Assembly: GCF_036014115.1 (NCBI RefSeq)
Contig: NZ_CP107913.1
Coordinates: forward strand, 8,884,501 to 8,948,500
Direction of reading: 5' to 3'
Source of the DNA: Streptomyces sp. NBC_00448
Lineage (GTDB): Bacteria > Actinomycetota > Actinomycetes > Streptomycetales > Streptomycetaceae
Length of the DNA stretch: 64,000 bases
Shown here: in pieces, positions 1 through 9,184 of the stretch
How the letters are laid out: every line of letters starts with the position of its first letter
How positions within the stretch are numbered: position 1 is the first letter of the stretch
Program-made: the position numbers and the translations under genes
The notes under the pieces: generated by a model
Databases searched by the model: none
The model's input: only the letters and a program-made list of their open reading frames with translations
Told to the model about the DNA's origin: nothing

Positions 1-981
1 GTCCAGCAGGCCGTGCGTGGCGTCCAGTTCCCGGCCGAGCAGTTCCAGTTCGGTACGGTCCCGCAGCGTGACCACGGCGCCGCCGTCCTCGGTCGGCATG
101 CGGTTGGCGATCAGTACCCGGCTGCCGCTGACGGTCAGCAGATCGGAGCCCTCCGCCTCCCCGGCCAGCACGTCGGTGGTCCGTCCCGGCGGCAGCAACG
201 CGTGCAGCGGACGCCCCGCCGCGTCACCGTCCAGGCCCAGCAGGCGCTGCGCCTCGTCGTTGACCAGCCGGACCCTGCCCTGCGGGTCGAGCGCCACCAC
301 CCCCTCCCGGATGCCGTGCAGCATCGCCTCGCGCTCGTCCAGCAGCGCCGAGATGTCGGCGAACGCGAGTCCGCGGGTGGCCCGCTGGAGCCGCCGGGAG
401 GCCCACACCGCGGCCACCACGCCGACGGCCAGCGCCGCCCCCGCGTACAGCAGCAGCCCGGGTACGGCGGCGAGCAATCGGCCGCGGACGCTGTTGTAGG
501 CGATGCCCACCGAGACCGCGCCGACGATCCGCCCGGAGCGGTCCCGCAGCGGAACCTTGCCGCGGGCACTGCGCCCCAGCGTGCCCCGGTCGATCTGCAT
601 GATGTCCTTGCCGCCCAGCGCCACGCTCGGGTCGGTCGAGACATGCTCGCCGATCCGCCCGGGGTCGGTGTGCGACCAGCGGGTGCCGTGGGTGTCCATG
701 ACCACGATGTAGCTGGCGCCGGTGGCCAGCCGGATGCGCTCCGCCTCGGCCTGCACCGGTCCGTCGGGGGTCGGCCGGGAGGAGACCAGCGCCTCGGCGA
801 CGTCCGGGTCGGCCGCCACCGTCTGCGCGATGGCCAGCGCCCGGTGCATGCCCTGGTCGTCGAGTTCGTGGCTGAGCGGAGCCAGGAAGAGACCGGTGGC
901 CAGCGCCGTGACGCCGACGGTGATCGCGAGCTGCATCCGCAGGACCTGCGCCGAGACACGGCGCGGCCACCTGATCCGCAT
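1..981 (-). CDS. CitA/DcuS-like sensor histidine kinase, N-terminal part (cut by left edge)
   Basis: Membrane sensor kinase of the citrate/C4-dicarboxylate type; only the first 327 residues are inside the window and the frame is still open at base 1. Visible order: short basic N-terminus, TM helix (about residues 12-32), extracytoplasmic Cache-like domain (about 35-165, ending VGAVSVGIAYNSV, typical of the family), second TM helix (about 170-192), then a PAS domain (about 210-320, with GVVALDPQGRVRLVN). The kinase core and any response regulator lie off the left edge. The ATG at 979-981 is the natural start because TM1 follows directly. The 298 bases between it and the divergent ABC importer hold no gene. 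The ligand cannot be read from the sequence. Confidence 0.85.
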   Translation of the reverse strand, partial: MRIRWPRRVSAQVLRMQLAITVGVTALATGLFLAPLSHELDDQGMHRALAIAQTVAADPDVAEALVSSRPTPDGPVQAEAERIRLATGASYIVVMDTHGTRWSHTDPGRIGEHVSTDPSVALGGKDIMQIDRGTLGRSARGKVPLRDRSGRIVGAVSVGIAYNSVRGRLLAAVPGLLLYAGAALAVGVVAAVWASRRLQRATRGLAFADISALLDEREAMLHGIREGVVALDPQGRVRLVNDEAQRLLGLDGDAAGRPLHALLPPGRTTDVLAGEAEGSDLLTVSGSRVLIANRMPTEDGGAVVTLRDRTELELLGRELDATHGLLD

Positions 982-1279
982 AGCGCTGCCCTCCGACTCC
1001 CACTCTGACTTCGGCTTCGATTCCGGCTCCGCCCCCGGCCGTCCGCCCGGGCCGGTCCCCCGGTCCTCCGGCGGCGACGGCGTCGGCGACGGCGGTTCAC
1101 GCGCCGACGTCCGTGTCGTCACCGCAAAGTAGACGCCGTCGCGCCCGTTGGGCAGTCCTCGGGTCGATTTCGTCGTGCGCGCGCGAGCAGAACGAGCAGA
1201 ACACCGCTCTGTGCGCAGAAGGGGCCCAGCGCTCACAAGGCTGTCAGGACCGGCGGAGACGCTTCTAACGTCCAGCGAC

Positions 1280-2095
1280 ATGACCATCGACACGAGCCCC
1301 GCCATCGAGTTGCGGGGGGCGGGCAAGGCGTTCCGGACACCGTCCGGGGCCCCGCACACCGCCGTACGGGATCTGGACCTGACCGTGGGACGCGGTGAGT
1401 TCGTCGCCGTCGTCGGTCCCACCGGATGCGGCAAGTCGACCACGCTGACCCTCGTCAGCGGCCTGGAGGAGCCGACCGAGGGCGAGGTCCTCGTCGGCGG
1501 GGAGCCGGTGCGCGGAATCGGCGCCGACGTCGGCTTCGTCTTCCAGCAGGACGCCGTCTTCCCCTGGCGGACGGTGCTGTCCAACGTGACGGCCGGCCCG
1601 CGCTTCCGCGGCGCCGCGAAGGCCGAGGCCAGGGAGCGGGCCCGGGACTGGCTGGCCCGGGTGGGCCTGACGGCCTTCGAGGACCGCTACCCGCACCAGC
1701 TGTCCGGCGGCCAGCGCAAGCGCGTCGCGTTGGCGGCCACCTTCGTCAACGACCCGAAGATCCTGCTGATGGACGAGCCGTTCTCCGCACTCGACGTGCA
1801 GACCCGGGCACTGATGTCCGACCAGCTGCTCGACCTGTGGGCCGGCACCGGATCGTCCGTCGTGTTCGTCACCCACGACCTGGAGGAGTCGATCGCGCTC
1901 GCCGACAAGGTCGTCGTGATGACCGCGGGCCCGGCCACCGTCAAGGAGGTCTTCACCATCGACCTGCCGCGCCCCCGCAGCGTCGAGGAGGTCCGGCTGG
2001 AGCCGCGGTTCCTGGAGATCTACCGCGAGATCTGGTCGTCGCTGGGCGAAGAGGTCCGCATCACCCGGGAAAGGGGCGCCGGAAATGCCGCCTGA
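1280..2095 (+). CDS. ABC transporter ATP-binding protein, SsuB/TauB type
   Basis: Cytoplasmic ATPase of a nitrate/sulfonate/taurine-class importer, 271 residues, the usual family length. Walker A GPTGCGKST lies near residues 46-54, signature LSGGQRKR near 140, Walker B LLMDEPFSALD near 163 and the H-loop THD near 198. The frame can be extended upstream to a TTG, but the added residues do not resemble the family, so the ATG at 1280 (MTIDTSPAIELRGAGKAF) is preferred although its ribosome site is weak. The stop overlaps the permease start by 11 bases, and the lipoprotein gene follows, giving an ATPase-permease-binding protein operon. The substrate is unproven. Confidence 0.93.
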   Translation: MTIDTSPAIELRGAGKAFRTPSGAPHTAVRDLDLTVGRGEFVAVVGPTGCGKSTTLTLVSGLEEPTEGEVLVGGEPVRGIGADVGFVFQQDAVFPWRTVLSNVTAGPRFRGAAKAEARERARDWLARVGLTAFEDRYPHQLSGGQRKRVALAATFVNDPKILLMDEPFSALDVQTRALMSDQLLDLWAGTGSSVVFVTHDLEESIALADKVVVMTAGPATVKEVFTIDLPRPRSVEEVRLEPRFLEIYREIWSSLGEEVRITRERGAGNAA

Positions 2096-2960
2096 GTCCG
2101 TATCCCTGTCGGCGGCGGCCACGGGCAAGCCGACCGGCGCCGCCGAACGCACCAGGTCGCGGGCTCGCGCGGCCCGCAGGCACGCCCTGCTGGTCAACGG
2201 CTGCCGGGTGCTGGTGCTCGTGCTCTTCCTCGGCCTGTGGGAGTGGTTCTCCCGGGCCGGCGTCATCGACGCGTTCAACTTCTCCATGCCCTCGCAGGTC
2301 GGGGACCAGATCCGCACCTGGGTCCTGCACGGCACGGCCCAGGGCTCGCTCGGCGAGCAGATCTGGACCACCCTCCAGGAGGCCCTGTACGGCTGGGCGA
2401 TCGGTGTCGCCGCCGGCGTGCTGATGGGCGTCGCCCTCGGCCGGGTGCGCATCCTCGCGGAGGTCTTCGGGCCGTATGTGAAGGTCCTCAACGCCATGCC
2501 GCGCATCGTGCTGGCACCGATCTTCCTCATCTGGTTCGGCCTCGGCCCGGCCTCCAAGATCGCCTCGGCCGTCGTGCTGGTCTTCTTCCCGGTGTTCTTC
2601 AACGCCTTCCAGGGCGCCCGGGAGGTCGACCGCAACCTGGTCGCCAACGCCCGCATCCTCGGCGCGAGCAACCGCCAGGTCACGTTCCAGGTGGTCATCC
2701 CCTCGGCCACCTCGTGGATCTTCACCAGCCTGCACGTCAGCTTCGGCTTCGCGCTGATCGGCGCGATCGTCGGCGAGTACATCGGGGCCACCAAGGGCCT
2801 CGGGCTGATGGTCTCCACCGCCCAGGGCACCTTCAACTCGGCCGGCGTGTACGCCGCGATGGTGATCCTGGCCGTCGTGGCCCTGATCGCCGAGGGACTT
2901 CTCACCTTCCTGGAGAAGCGGCTCTTCCGCTGGAAGCCCGTTGAGTCCGGCGCTCGTTGA
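2085..2960 (+). CDS. ABC transporter permease, SsuC/TauC type
   Basis: Inner-membrane permease of 291 residues with about six hydrophobic segments after a 45-residue hydrophilic head. The EAA-like loop (NLVANARILGASNRQVTFQV) that docks on the ATPase sits near residues 185-204. The start lies inside the ATPase gene (overlap 2085-2095) and is preceded by GGAAAGG. Head and loop match BPD_transp_1 permeases of the sulfonate/nitrate group. It works with the flanking ATPase and lipoprotein. Confidence 0.92.
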   Translation: MPPESVSLSAAATGKPTGAAERTRSRARAARRHALLVNGCRVLVLVLFLGLWEWFSRAGVIDAFNFSMPSQVGDQIRTWVLHGTAQGSLGEQIWTTLQEALYGWAIGVAAGVLMGVALGRVRILAEVFGPYVKVLNAMPRIVLAPIFLIWFGLGPASKIASAVVLVFFPVFFNAFQGAREVDRNLVANARILGASNRQVTFQVVIPSATSWIFTSLHVSFGFALIGAIVGEYIGATKGLGLMVSTAQGTFNSAGVYAAMVILAVVALIAEGLLTFLEKRLFRWKPVESGAR

Positions 2961-3051
2961 GTCGGCGCCTGTCGAATCCGGCGCCTGTCGAATCCCGCCG
3001 GCCCGCCGAGCGGGTCCGCGCCGCCCCACCACCACACAAGGACGTGACCCC

Positions 3052-4116
3052 ATGCGCACTCGCACCACGATGATCGCCCTGGCCGGCGTGCTCGCGCTGA
3101 CCGCTCTCACCGCCTGCGCGAACGACGCCTCGTCGGGCTCCGGTTCGGCCTCCGACGCCGGCGCGGCGACGGGCGCCGGCAAGGACGCCACCAAGGTGAA
3201 GATCATGGTGGGTGGCCTCGACAAGGTCATCTACCTGCCGGCGATGCTGTCCCAGCGGCTCGGCTACTTCGCGGCCGAGGGCCTGGACGTGACGCTGATG
3301 ACCGAGCCCGCGGGCGTGGACGCCACCACCGCGCTGGTCTCCGGCGACGTCCAGGGCGCGGTCGGCTTCTACGACCACACCCTCGACCTGCAGACCAAGC
3401 ACAAGTCCGTGGAGTCCGTGGTGCAGTTCGCCCAGGCGCCCGGCGAGGTCGAGGTGGTGTCGAAGAAGGCGGCCGGCGACATCACCTCCGCCAGGGACTT
3501 CAAGGGCAAGCGGCTCGGGGTGACCGGGCTCGGCTCCTCCACCGACTTCCTCACCAAGTACCTGGCCGTGCACAACGGGCTCCAGGTCAGCGACTTCACC
3601 CCGATCGCGGCCGGGGCCGGCCAGACCTTCATCGCCGCCATGCAGCAGGGGTCGATCCAGGCCGGCATGACCACGGACCCCACCGTGGCGCAGATCCTGG
3701 ACAAGGGCATCGGCAAGGTGCTCTACGACATGCGCACGCCCGAGGGTTCGCGGAAGGCGCTCGGCGGCCTCTACCCGTCGTCCAGCCTGTACATGAACAC
3801 GGACTGGGTGAACGGCCACAAGGACACCGTCCAGAAGCTGGCCAACGCGTTCGTCAAGACGCTCCGGTGGATGTCCACCCACAGCCCGGCGGAGATCGCG
3901 GCGAAGATGCCCGCCGACTACGCGCAGGGCGGCGCGAAGCTGTACGAGCAGTCGATCAGGTCGACGCTGCCGATGTTCACCACCGACGGTGTGATGCCGG
4001 CGGACGGTCCGGAGACCGTGGAGAACGTCCTCAAGGCGTTCAACCCCAACCTGAAGGACGCCACCGTGGACCTGGAGAAGACCTACACCACGCAGTTCGT
4101 GAAGAACGTCGAGTAG
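3052..4116 (+). CDS. ABC transporter substrate-binding lipoprotein (SsuA/NMT1-like)
   Basis: Extracellular solute receptor of 354 residues. A lipoprotein signal is obvious: basic start, hydrophobic core and lipobox LTAC (Cys at about residue 22), followed by a Ser/Gly/Ala linker. The mature part begins KVKIMVGGLDKVIYLPAMLSQ, then LGYFAAEGLDVTL, the usual opening of NMT1/SsuA proteins. The ATG at 3052 has AAGGA upstream and places the signal peptide correctly; in-frame upstream codons (from 2941) give a Pro/Arg-rich stretch that is not a signal. The 90-base spacer after the permease contains short near-repeats (GTCGAATCC). A strong hairpin follows the stop. Substrate is unknown; aromatic, sulfonate or thiamine precursors are all possible. 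Confidence 0.92.
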   Translation: MRTRTTMIALAGVLALTALTACANDASSGSGSASDAGAATGAGKDATKVKIMVGGLDKVIYLPAMLSQRLGYFAAEGLDVTLMTEPAGVDATTALVSGDVQGAVGFYDHTLDLQTKHKSVESVVQFAQAPGEVEVVSKKAAGDITSARDFKGKRLGVTGLGSSTDFLTKYLAVHNGLQVSDFTPIAAGAGQTFIAAMQQGSIQAGMTTDPTVAQILDKGIGKVLYDMRTPEGSRKALGGLYPSSSLYMNTDWVNGHKDTVQKLANAFVKTLRWMSTHSPAEIAAKMPADYAQGGAKLYEQSIRSTLPMFTTDGVMPADGPETVENVLKAFNPNLKDATVDLEKTYTTQFVKNVE

Positions 4117-4160
4117 CGGGGCCTCGGCCACGGGTCCGCTGCTCGGCCGTCCTTCCGGCA

Positions 4161-4199
4161 GCGCCGACCGTACGACCGGACCGGTCGCACGGTCGGCGC
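4161..4199. terminator. Bidirectional hairpin terminator
   Basis: Long inverted repeat, GCGCCGACCGT paired with ACGGTCGGCGC, whose inner CGACCGG/CCGGTCG arms continue the stem around a single loop base. It lies between the convergent lipoprotein and oxidoreductase genes and can serve both. No U-tract, which is usual in actinomycetes. Confidence 0.7.
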
Positions 4200-4221
4200 G
4201 TCGAGTGCCGTATCGGCCGCC

Positions 4222-5157
4222 CTACGCGTCGAACTCGATGACGATCTTGCCCCGGGCGTGGCCGCCCTCGACCGCGCGCAGCGCCTCGCCGGCCTGGGCG
4301 AAGGGGAAGGTGCGGGTGACCAGCGGGTCGAGGTCGCCGCCGACGACCAGGCCGGCCAGGTCGTCCAGCACCTGTGCGGTGCGCTTGCGCACCACCGGGC
4401 TGCCGCCCAGCTCGGCCACGGTGCCGCGGTCCCCGGCGCTCACCAGCTCGGCCGGGTCGGCGAGCAGCGCGGCCACGTCCCGCAGCGGCTCGCCGCCGAC
4501 CAGGTCCACGATCCCGTCGACCCCGCCGGGCGCGGCGGCCCTGACCCGGTCCGCGACCCCCAGCCCGGAGGTGACGTGCACCGCGCCCAGCGACTCCAGG
4601 AACTCCTTCTTCGCCGCGCTCGCGGTGCCCAGCACCGTCAGGCCGTCGTGCCGGGCGATCTGTACCGCGGCCACGCCGACCCCGCCGCCGGCGCCGTTGA
4701 TCAGCAGGGTGCCGTCCGGGGGGAGGGCGAGCTGGCGGACCGCGTCGTAGGCGGTGGCCGAGGCGACCGGCAGCGACGCCGCGTCCGCCCACGACAGCGC
4801 GGCGGGCTTGTGCGCGGTGACCGACGCCAGCAGCAGGGCGTACTCGGCGTAGCCGCCGGCGACGGTGTTGCCGAACACCTCGTCGCCCACCGCGAATCGG
4901 GCGGTGTCGCCGTCGCCGCTGTCCGGGCCGACCTCGACCACGACGCCCGCCGCCTCGTTGCCGAACACCGCGGGCAGGTCGGGGACGGGCGTGCCGACCG
5001 GCCGGAAGCCGGCCCGCCGCTTCCAGTCGACCGGGTTGACGCCGGCCGCCCTGACCTCGACCAGTACCTGTCCGGGCGCGGGCACGGGCCGCGGCAGGTC
5101 GGCGAAGGACTCGGCCTCGGGGCCGCCGAGTTCGGTGAACACATACGCCTTGGGCAT
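4222..5157 (-). CDS. NAD(P)-dependent quinone oxidoreductase-like MDR protein
   Basis: Zinc-independent medium-chain dehydrogenase/reductase, 311 residues. The N-terminal GroES-like part contains VRAAGVNPVDWKRRAG and FGNEAAGVV; the Rossmann part has NGAGGGVGVAAVQIAR near residues 150-165, the NADPH-binding glycine motif. No structural zinc Cys cluster is present, which favours quinone oxidoreductase or enoyl-reductase-like activity. The ATG at 5157 is preceded by GAGG and lies 5 bases after the stop of the acetyltransferase gene, so the two are co-transcribed. Physiological substrate unknown; a role in clearing reactive carbonyls or quinones is inference. Confidence 0.9.
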   Translation of the reverse strand: MPKAYVFTELGGPEAESFADLPRPVPAPGQVLVEVRAAGVNPVDWKRRAGFRPVGTPVPDLPAVFGNEAAGVVVEVGPDSGDGDTARFAVGDEVFGNTVAGGYAEYALLLASVTAHKPAALSWADAASLPVASATAYDAVRQLALPPDGTLLINGAGGGVGVAAVQIARHDGLTVLGTASAAKKEFLESLGAVHVTSGLGVADRVRAAAPGGVDGIVDLVGGEPLRDVAALLADPAELVSAGDRGTVAELGGSPVVRKRTAQVLDDLAGLVVGGDLDPLVTRTFPFAQAGEALRAVEGGHARGKIVIEFDA

Positions 5158-5162
5158 GGCTG

Positions 5163-6053
5163 CTACCTCGCGTCGAGGGTGGATGAGGGACGGGGAACCG
5201 GTCCGGATACGGCCCCGGGTGCGGCGGGTGCGGCGGAAGTGCTGGGGGGAGCGGCAGGAGTGGCGATGGCGGACGGGTCGGGTGCGGCGGTGGCGCGGTC
5301 CGCGTCCAGGTCCGGCACCCGGACCAGGCGGAAGACGGTGGTGCGGCGGAGCGTGAAACCGATCGACTCGTACAGCTTGACCGCTGAAGTGTTCGCGGCG
5401 GCGGCGTGCAGGAACGGCGTGTCGCCGCGCGCGCCGATCCCGGCCGCGACATGGCGGATCAGCCGGGTGGCCAGGCCCTGGCCGCGGTACGCCGGGTCGG
5501 TGCACACCGCGCTGATCTCGGTCCAGCCCGGCGGGTGCAGCCGCTCCCCGGCCATCGCCACCAGCGCGCCCTCGCGCCGGATGCCGACGTACGCGCCCAT
5601 CTCGACGGTGCCGGGCAGGAACGGCCCGGGCCGGGTCCGCTCGACCAGGTCCAGCATCTCCGGGACGTCCGCGGGGCCGAGCGGCACCGCCTCCGGGTCC
5701 AGCTCGCCGCGCAGCGTGGTCGCCACGAGCTGCACGCCCGGGATCGCGTCGCCGCCGGTCCACCCCTCGGGCAGCTCGGCGACCCCGGCGACGGTGAAGG
5801 TGTTGCCGGGCCCGATCAGCGCGGCCAGGTCGGCCCACGCGCGCGGGTCGGCTGTGTCGGCGACGGCGACGAACGGCGACACGTCGCGGCGGTAGCGGCC
5901 CGCCCGGCCGACGAACTCCGCCAGGTGCCGGTGCGCTCCGCTCATGGAGGCCCAGGCGGCGTTGTCCAGGACGTGTCCACCGGATGTCTCCGCCGGGTCC
6001 TGCGGGAGGGGTGCGTACGGTGGCGGTGGCGTGGTCCGAGGGCTGGTCGACAT
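5163..6053 (-). CDS. GNAT family N-acetyltransferase (FR47-like)
   Basis: 296-residue acetyltransferase. The acetyl-CoA loop lies in VCTDPAYRGQGLATRLIRHV near residues 200-220, and the final strand/helix reads FLHAAAANTSAVKLYESIGF, both diagnostic of GNAT folds. The N-terminal 110 residues form a second GNAT-like lobe without a clear CoA loop. The C-terminus is a Pro/Ala/Ser-rich tail of about 45 residues. ATG at 6053 was chosen because the next in-frame upstream codons (GTC ACG GCG AAC) offer no start and GGAG lies about 12 bases upstream. First gene of a two-gene operon with the oxidoreductase. Acceptor unknown. Confidence 0.88.
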   Translation of the reverse strand: MSTSPRTTPPPPYAPLPQDPAETSGGHVLDNAAWASMSGAHRHLAEFVGRAGRYRRDVSPFVAVADTADPRAWADLAALIGPGNTFTVAGVAELPEGWTGGDAIPGVQLVATTLRGELDPEAVPLGPADVPEMLDLVERTRPGPFLPGTVEMGAYVGIRREGALVAMAGERLHPPGWTEISAVCTDPAYRGQGLATRLIRHVAAGIGARGDTPFLHAAAANTSAVKLYESIGFTLRRTTVFRLVRVPDLDADRATAAPDPSAIATPAAPPSTSAAPAAPGAVSGPVPRPSSTLDAR

Positions 6054-6130
6054 GTTCGCCGTGACTCTCCGTTCCGGGTGCGGTGCGTTCGGCGCCGGTG
6101 GGCGCCTGCGGGTGCTCGTGCGGGACAACG

Positions 6131-6168
6131 CCGACCCGGCCCGCGGAAAATCCCGCGGGGCCGGTCGG
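6131..6168 (-). terminator. Hairpin downstream of amino-acid ABC operon
   Basis: Imperfect inverted repeat CCGACCCGGCCCGCGG / CCGCGGGGCCGGTCGG around a short A/T loop, 29 bases past the end of the binding-protein gene on the minus strand. Confidence 0.5.
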
Positions 6169-6196
6169 GATCGGTACAGCCCGTGTCGCGCCGAGG

Positions 6197-7213
6197 TCAG
6201 GAGTTGCTCAGCGGCAGGCCGGGCGGGTTGATCCGCGCGCTCGGCACCGCCTCGTCGCTGAGGTTCCACGCGGCCAGCCACTGGGCGTACTGGCCGTTCT
6301 TGATCAGGTAGTCGATGGCGTCGGAGAGCGGCTTGACCAGGCCGTCGTCCTTCTTGGTGGTGGCGCAGATCAGGCCCTGCAGGCTCGCCCCTGCGCCGGA
6401 GAAGGTGCCCGCGCTGCGGGTGGCCTGCGGGCTGCCGGCGGTCTTGGCGACGTGGTAGGCGACGCTCGGGTTCGGCGCGAAGTAGGCGTCGATGTGGTGG
6501 GAGCTGAGTGCCAGGTAGGTGCTGTTCGCCTCCTGGTAGTACTTGATGGTGAGCTTCTTGCCCTCCGCCTTGAGCCGGCTCTGCCACTCCAGCAGGATCT
6601 TCTCCTGGTTGGTGCCGGAGCCGACCGCCACGGTCTTGCCGGCCAGCTCGTGGAAGTCGCCGGTGAAGGTCCACGGGTCGTCCTTGCGGACCTCGAAGCC
6701 GAGGTTGTCCTGCCGGTAGGCGGCGAAGTCGTACTTCTGCTTGCGCTGCTCGGTGTCGGTGATGTTGGAGAACCCGACGTCGGTCTTGCCGCTGTCGATG
6801 CCGATGAAGAGGTTGTCCCAGGTGGCGTTGGTGAGCACCGGCTCGAGCCCGAAGACCGCCGCGACGAGCCGGCCGAGGTCCGGCTCCGAGCCGGTCAGCG
6901 TCTTCTGGTCGGTGCCGGTGTAGCCGATCGGCGGGGAGCCGGCGGGGAGGAAGCCGAGACCCACCACGAGCTGCTTGCTGTCCCGTACGGACTTGGGCAG
7001 TTCGGCGCGGATCGAGGCCACCTCGGGCACCTTCAGGGTGGTCTCCTTGGCGGCGCCGTTGGACAGCGCGCCGACCACCACCGTGCCCTTGGCGTCCGCC
7101 GCGGCAGGGGCGGAGGAGCCCGCGCCGTCGTCGCTGCCGCAGGCGGCCAGGCCCAGCAGGAGTGATGTCGCGGCGGCGGCGCTCAGGACGAGTCGGGAAG
7201 CGGTACGGGGCAT
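6197..7213 (-). CDS. Amino-acid ABC transporter substrate-binding lipoprotein
   Basis: Family 3 solute-binding protein, 338 residues. Signal peptide with lipobox LAAC (Cys near residue 26) then a Ser/Gly linker. The mature protein contains GTDQKTLTGSEPDLGRLVAA and the stretch DVGFSNITDTEQRKQKYDF, the typical family-3 ligand-cleft segment (usually MTITPERAK-like). ATG at 7213 is preceded by AAGGAAGG; an ORF extension to 7387 is rejected because it would bury the signal peptide. Last gene of the permease-ATPase-binding protein unit. The upstream Cys-type leader peptide suggests cystine or another sulfur amino acid as ligand; that is inference. Confidence 0.92.
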   Translation of the reverse strand: MPRTASRLVLSAAAATSLLLGLAACGSDDGAGSSAPAAADAKGTVVVGALSNGAAKETTLKVPEVASIRAELPKSVRDSKQLVVGLGFLPAGSPPIGYTGTDQKTLTGSEPDLGRLVAAVFGLEPVLTNATWDNLFIGIDSGKTDVGFSNITDTEQRKQKYDFAAYRQDNLGFEVRKDDPWTFTGDFHELAGKTVAVGSGTNQEKILLEWQSRLKAEGKKLTIKYYQEANSTYLALSSHHIDAYFAPNPSVAYHVAKTAGSPQATRSAGTFSGAGASLQGLICATTKKDDGLVKPLSDAIDYLIKNGQYAQWLAAWNLSDEAVPSARINPPGLPLSNS

Positions 7214-7349
7214 GACGGCCTTCCTTGGCAGGGGTGAACGGGAACAGCGGCGGCAACGGGCGGACCCGGGACCGGACGTGGTGGCGGCGCGGGACGGGCC
7301 GGCGCGGGCGGCGTCGCGAGCGGTGTCCGGCCCGCGCCGGGCGGCTTCC

Positions 7350-8180
7350 TCACAGGACGCGGCTGAGGAACTCCCGGGTACGGGCATGGCGCGGGGCCGA
7401 CAGCACCTGCGCGGGCGGCCCCTGCTCCACGACCCGGCCGCCGTCGAGGAAGACGACGCTGTCGGCGACCTCCCGGGCGAAGCCGATCTCGTGGGTGACG
7501 ACGATCAGCGTCGTGCCGCTGGTGGCCAGGTCCCTGATCACCGCGAGCACCTCGCCGACCAGTTCGGGGTCGAGCGCCGAGGTCGGCTCGTCGAAGAGGA
7601 TCACGCCGGGTTCCAGGGCGAGCGCCCGGGCGATGGCGACCCGCTGCTGCTGCCCCCCGGACAGCTGCCGCGGATACGCCTCCGCCCGGTCGCCCAGGCC
7701 GACCCGCGCCAGCAGCTCGCGGGCGGCCTCGCGCGCCTGCGCCCGGCTCTTGCGGCCGGTCGCCGCGGGCGCGGCGGCCACGTTCTCCACTGCGGTGAGA
7801 TGCGGGAAGAGGTTGAAGTTCTGGAAGACGAACCCGATCCGGCCGCGCTGCGCCAGGATCGCCCGCTCGCCGAGCTCCTTGAAGCGGCCGCGGTGGCGGC
7901 GTACCCCGATGGGCTCGCCGCCGACCTCGACATGTCCGGCGTCCAGCTTCTCCAGGTGGTTGATCGCCCGCAGCAGCGTGGACTTGCCCGAGCCGGACGG
8001 CCCGAGGATCACCGTCACCTCGCCGGCCGGCACCGTCAGATCCACCCCGGCGAGCACCTGCTGCGCGCCGAACCGCTTGTACGCGCCTCGTACGGTGACC
8101 GCGACCGGCTGCACCGCCCCGCCTCGCACGGTGCTGTCCTGGGCGTTGCTGTCCCGCACCGGGCCCGCCGCCGCGCTCAT
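7350..8180 (-). CDS. Polar amino-acid ABC transporter ATP-binding protein
   Basis: 276 residues; Walker A GPSGSGKS at residues 60-67, Q-loop FVFQNFNLFPHLT, signature LSGGQQQRVAIARAL, Walker B VILFDEPTSALDPE, and H-loop VVTHEIGFAREVAD. This is the GlnQ/TcyN class; a 20-residue insertion (VRRHRGRFKELGERAILAQR) after the first strands is seen in some cystine-type ATPases. Start ATG overlaps the permease stop as ATGA (8177-8180), so translation is coupled. Confidence 0.93.
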   Translation of the reverse strand: MSAAAGPVRDSNAQDSTVRGGAVQPVAVTVRGAYKRFGAQQVLAGVDLTVPAGEVTVILGPSGSGKSTLLRAINHLEKLDAGHVEVGGEPIGVRRHRGRFKELGERAILAQRGRIGFVFQNFNLFPHLTAVENVAAAPAATGRKSRAQAREAARELLARVGLGDRAEAYPRQLSGGQQQRVAIARALALEPGVILFDEPTSALDPELVGEVLAVIRDLATSGTTLIVVTHEIGFAREVADSVVFLDGGRVVEQGPPAQVLSAPRHARTREFLSRVL

Positions 8181-9184
8181 CGGGCCGATCCCGTCGCGAG
8201 CCGGGCCCGGGCCCGGACGTCGAAGAACGCGGCGCGCAGCCGTTGCAGCGGCGTCGGTGGCAGCGTCCGCAGCGCGCCGCGGGAGAAGTACCGCTCCACG
8301 TAGAACTGCGCGACGGACACCACGCTGGTCAGCACCACGTACCAGACCGTCGCGACCAGCAGCAGCGGCACGATGTCGCTGGGGTAGGTGCTGCCGAGCG
8401 TCTCCACCCGGCCGAAGATGTCGAGCAGCGAGACGTAGAAGACCAGCGAGGTGCTCTTCACCAGGCCGATGAGCTGGTTGACGTACGCCGGGACGATCGC
8501 CCGCAGCGCCTGAGGGAAGATGATCCGGGTGAACTGGTAGCGGCGCGGCAGCCCGAGCGCGGCCGCCGCCTCGTGCTGGCCCTGGTCCACCGACAGCAGC
8601 CCGCCGCGCACCACCTCGGCGGCGTACGCGGCCTCGTTGAGGCTGATGCCGACCACCGCGACCACGAGGCTGGTGGCCGCCCTGGTCTCGTCGAAGTCCA
8701 CGAGGTGCGGCCCGAACGGCACCCCGAGGCTCAACGTGGCGTACAGCGCCTGGAAGTTGGCGAGGAACAGCAGCACCACGATCAGGGGTATCGAGCGGAA
8801 CAGCCACACGTACACCCAGCTCACGACGCGCAGCACCGGGCTGCGCGACATCCGTGCCAGCGCCAGCACGATCCCGGCGAGCAACCCGAACACCGCGCTC
8901 CACGCGGTGACCTGGAGGGTGACGCCGAGCCCGTGCAGGATCACCGGCCGCAGGAACCAGTAGCGGAACCTGCCCCACTGGAAGAACTGGTTGGTGGCCA
9001 GGCCGTGCGCGATCTGCGCGACCACGACCAGCACGGCCACGGTGAGCACCCATCTCCAGGGGTGGCGCAGCGGCACCACCCGCTGCTCGTCGGCCTGATC
9101 CGACGTGGCGTCAACTTCCTTGCCGTGTACGGGTGCGGGTGGGTCGACTGCGGTGGGGGAGGCGGCGCGGGGCAGGTCGGACAT
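8177..9184 (-). CDS. Polar amino-acid ABC transporter permease
   Basis: 335-residue HisM/GlnP-family permease. After a 45-residue hydrophilic head come a first TM helix and a four- to five-helix core; the segment SLNEAAYAAEVVRGGLLSVD, then QHEAAAALGL, is the conserved amino-acid permease signature plus EAA loop. ATG at 9184 has GGAG 8 bases upstream. It is the first structural gene after the leader peptide at 9438-9548 and overlaps the ATPase gene by 4 bases. A single permease suggests a homodimer. Confidence 0.92.
   Translation of the reverse strand: MSDLPRAASPTAVDPPAPVHGKEVDATSDQADEQRVVPLRHPWRWVLTVAVLVVVAQIAHGLATNQFFQWGRFRYWFLRPVILHGLGVTLQVTAWSAVFGLLAGIVLALARMSRSPVLRVVSWVYVWLFRSIPLIVVLLFLANFQALYATLSLGVPFGPHLVDFDETRAATSLVVAVVGISLNEAAYAAEVVRGGLLSVDQGQHEAAAALGLPRRYQFTRIIFPQALRAIVPAYVNQLIGLVKSTSLVFYVSLLDIFGRVETLGSTYPSDIVPLLLVATVWYVVLTSVVSVAQFYVERYFSRGALRTLPPTPLQRLRAAFFDVRARARLATGSAR

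Noticed and set aside
1148..1279. N-terminal extension of the SsuB-like ATPase from a TTG at 1148
   Set aside because: Arg-rich 44-residue extension has no similarity to ABC ATPases; the ATG at 1280 gives the family length.
6197..7387. Amino-acid binding protein starting at 7387
   Set aside because: Would place 58 Arg/Ala-rich residues before the lipoprotein signal; AAGGAAGG before ATG 7213 decides the start.
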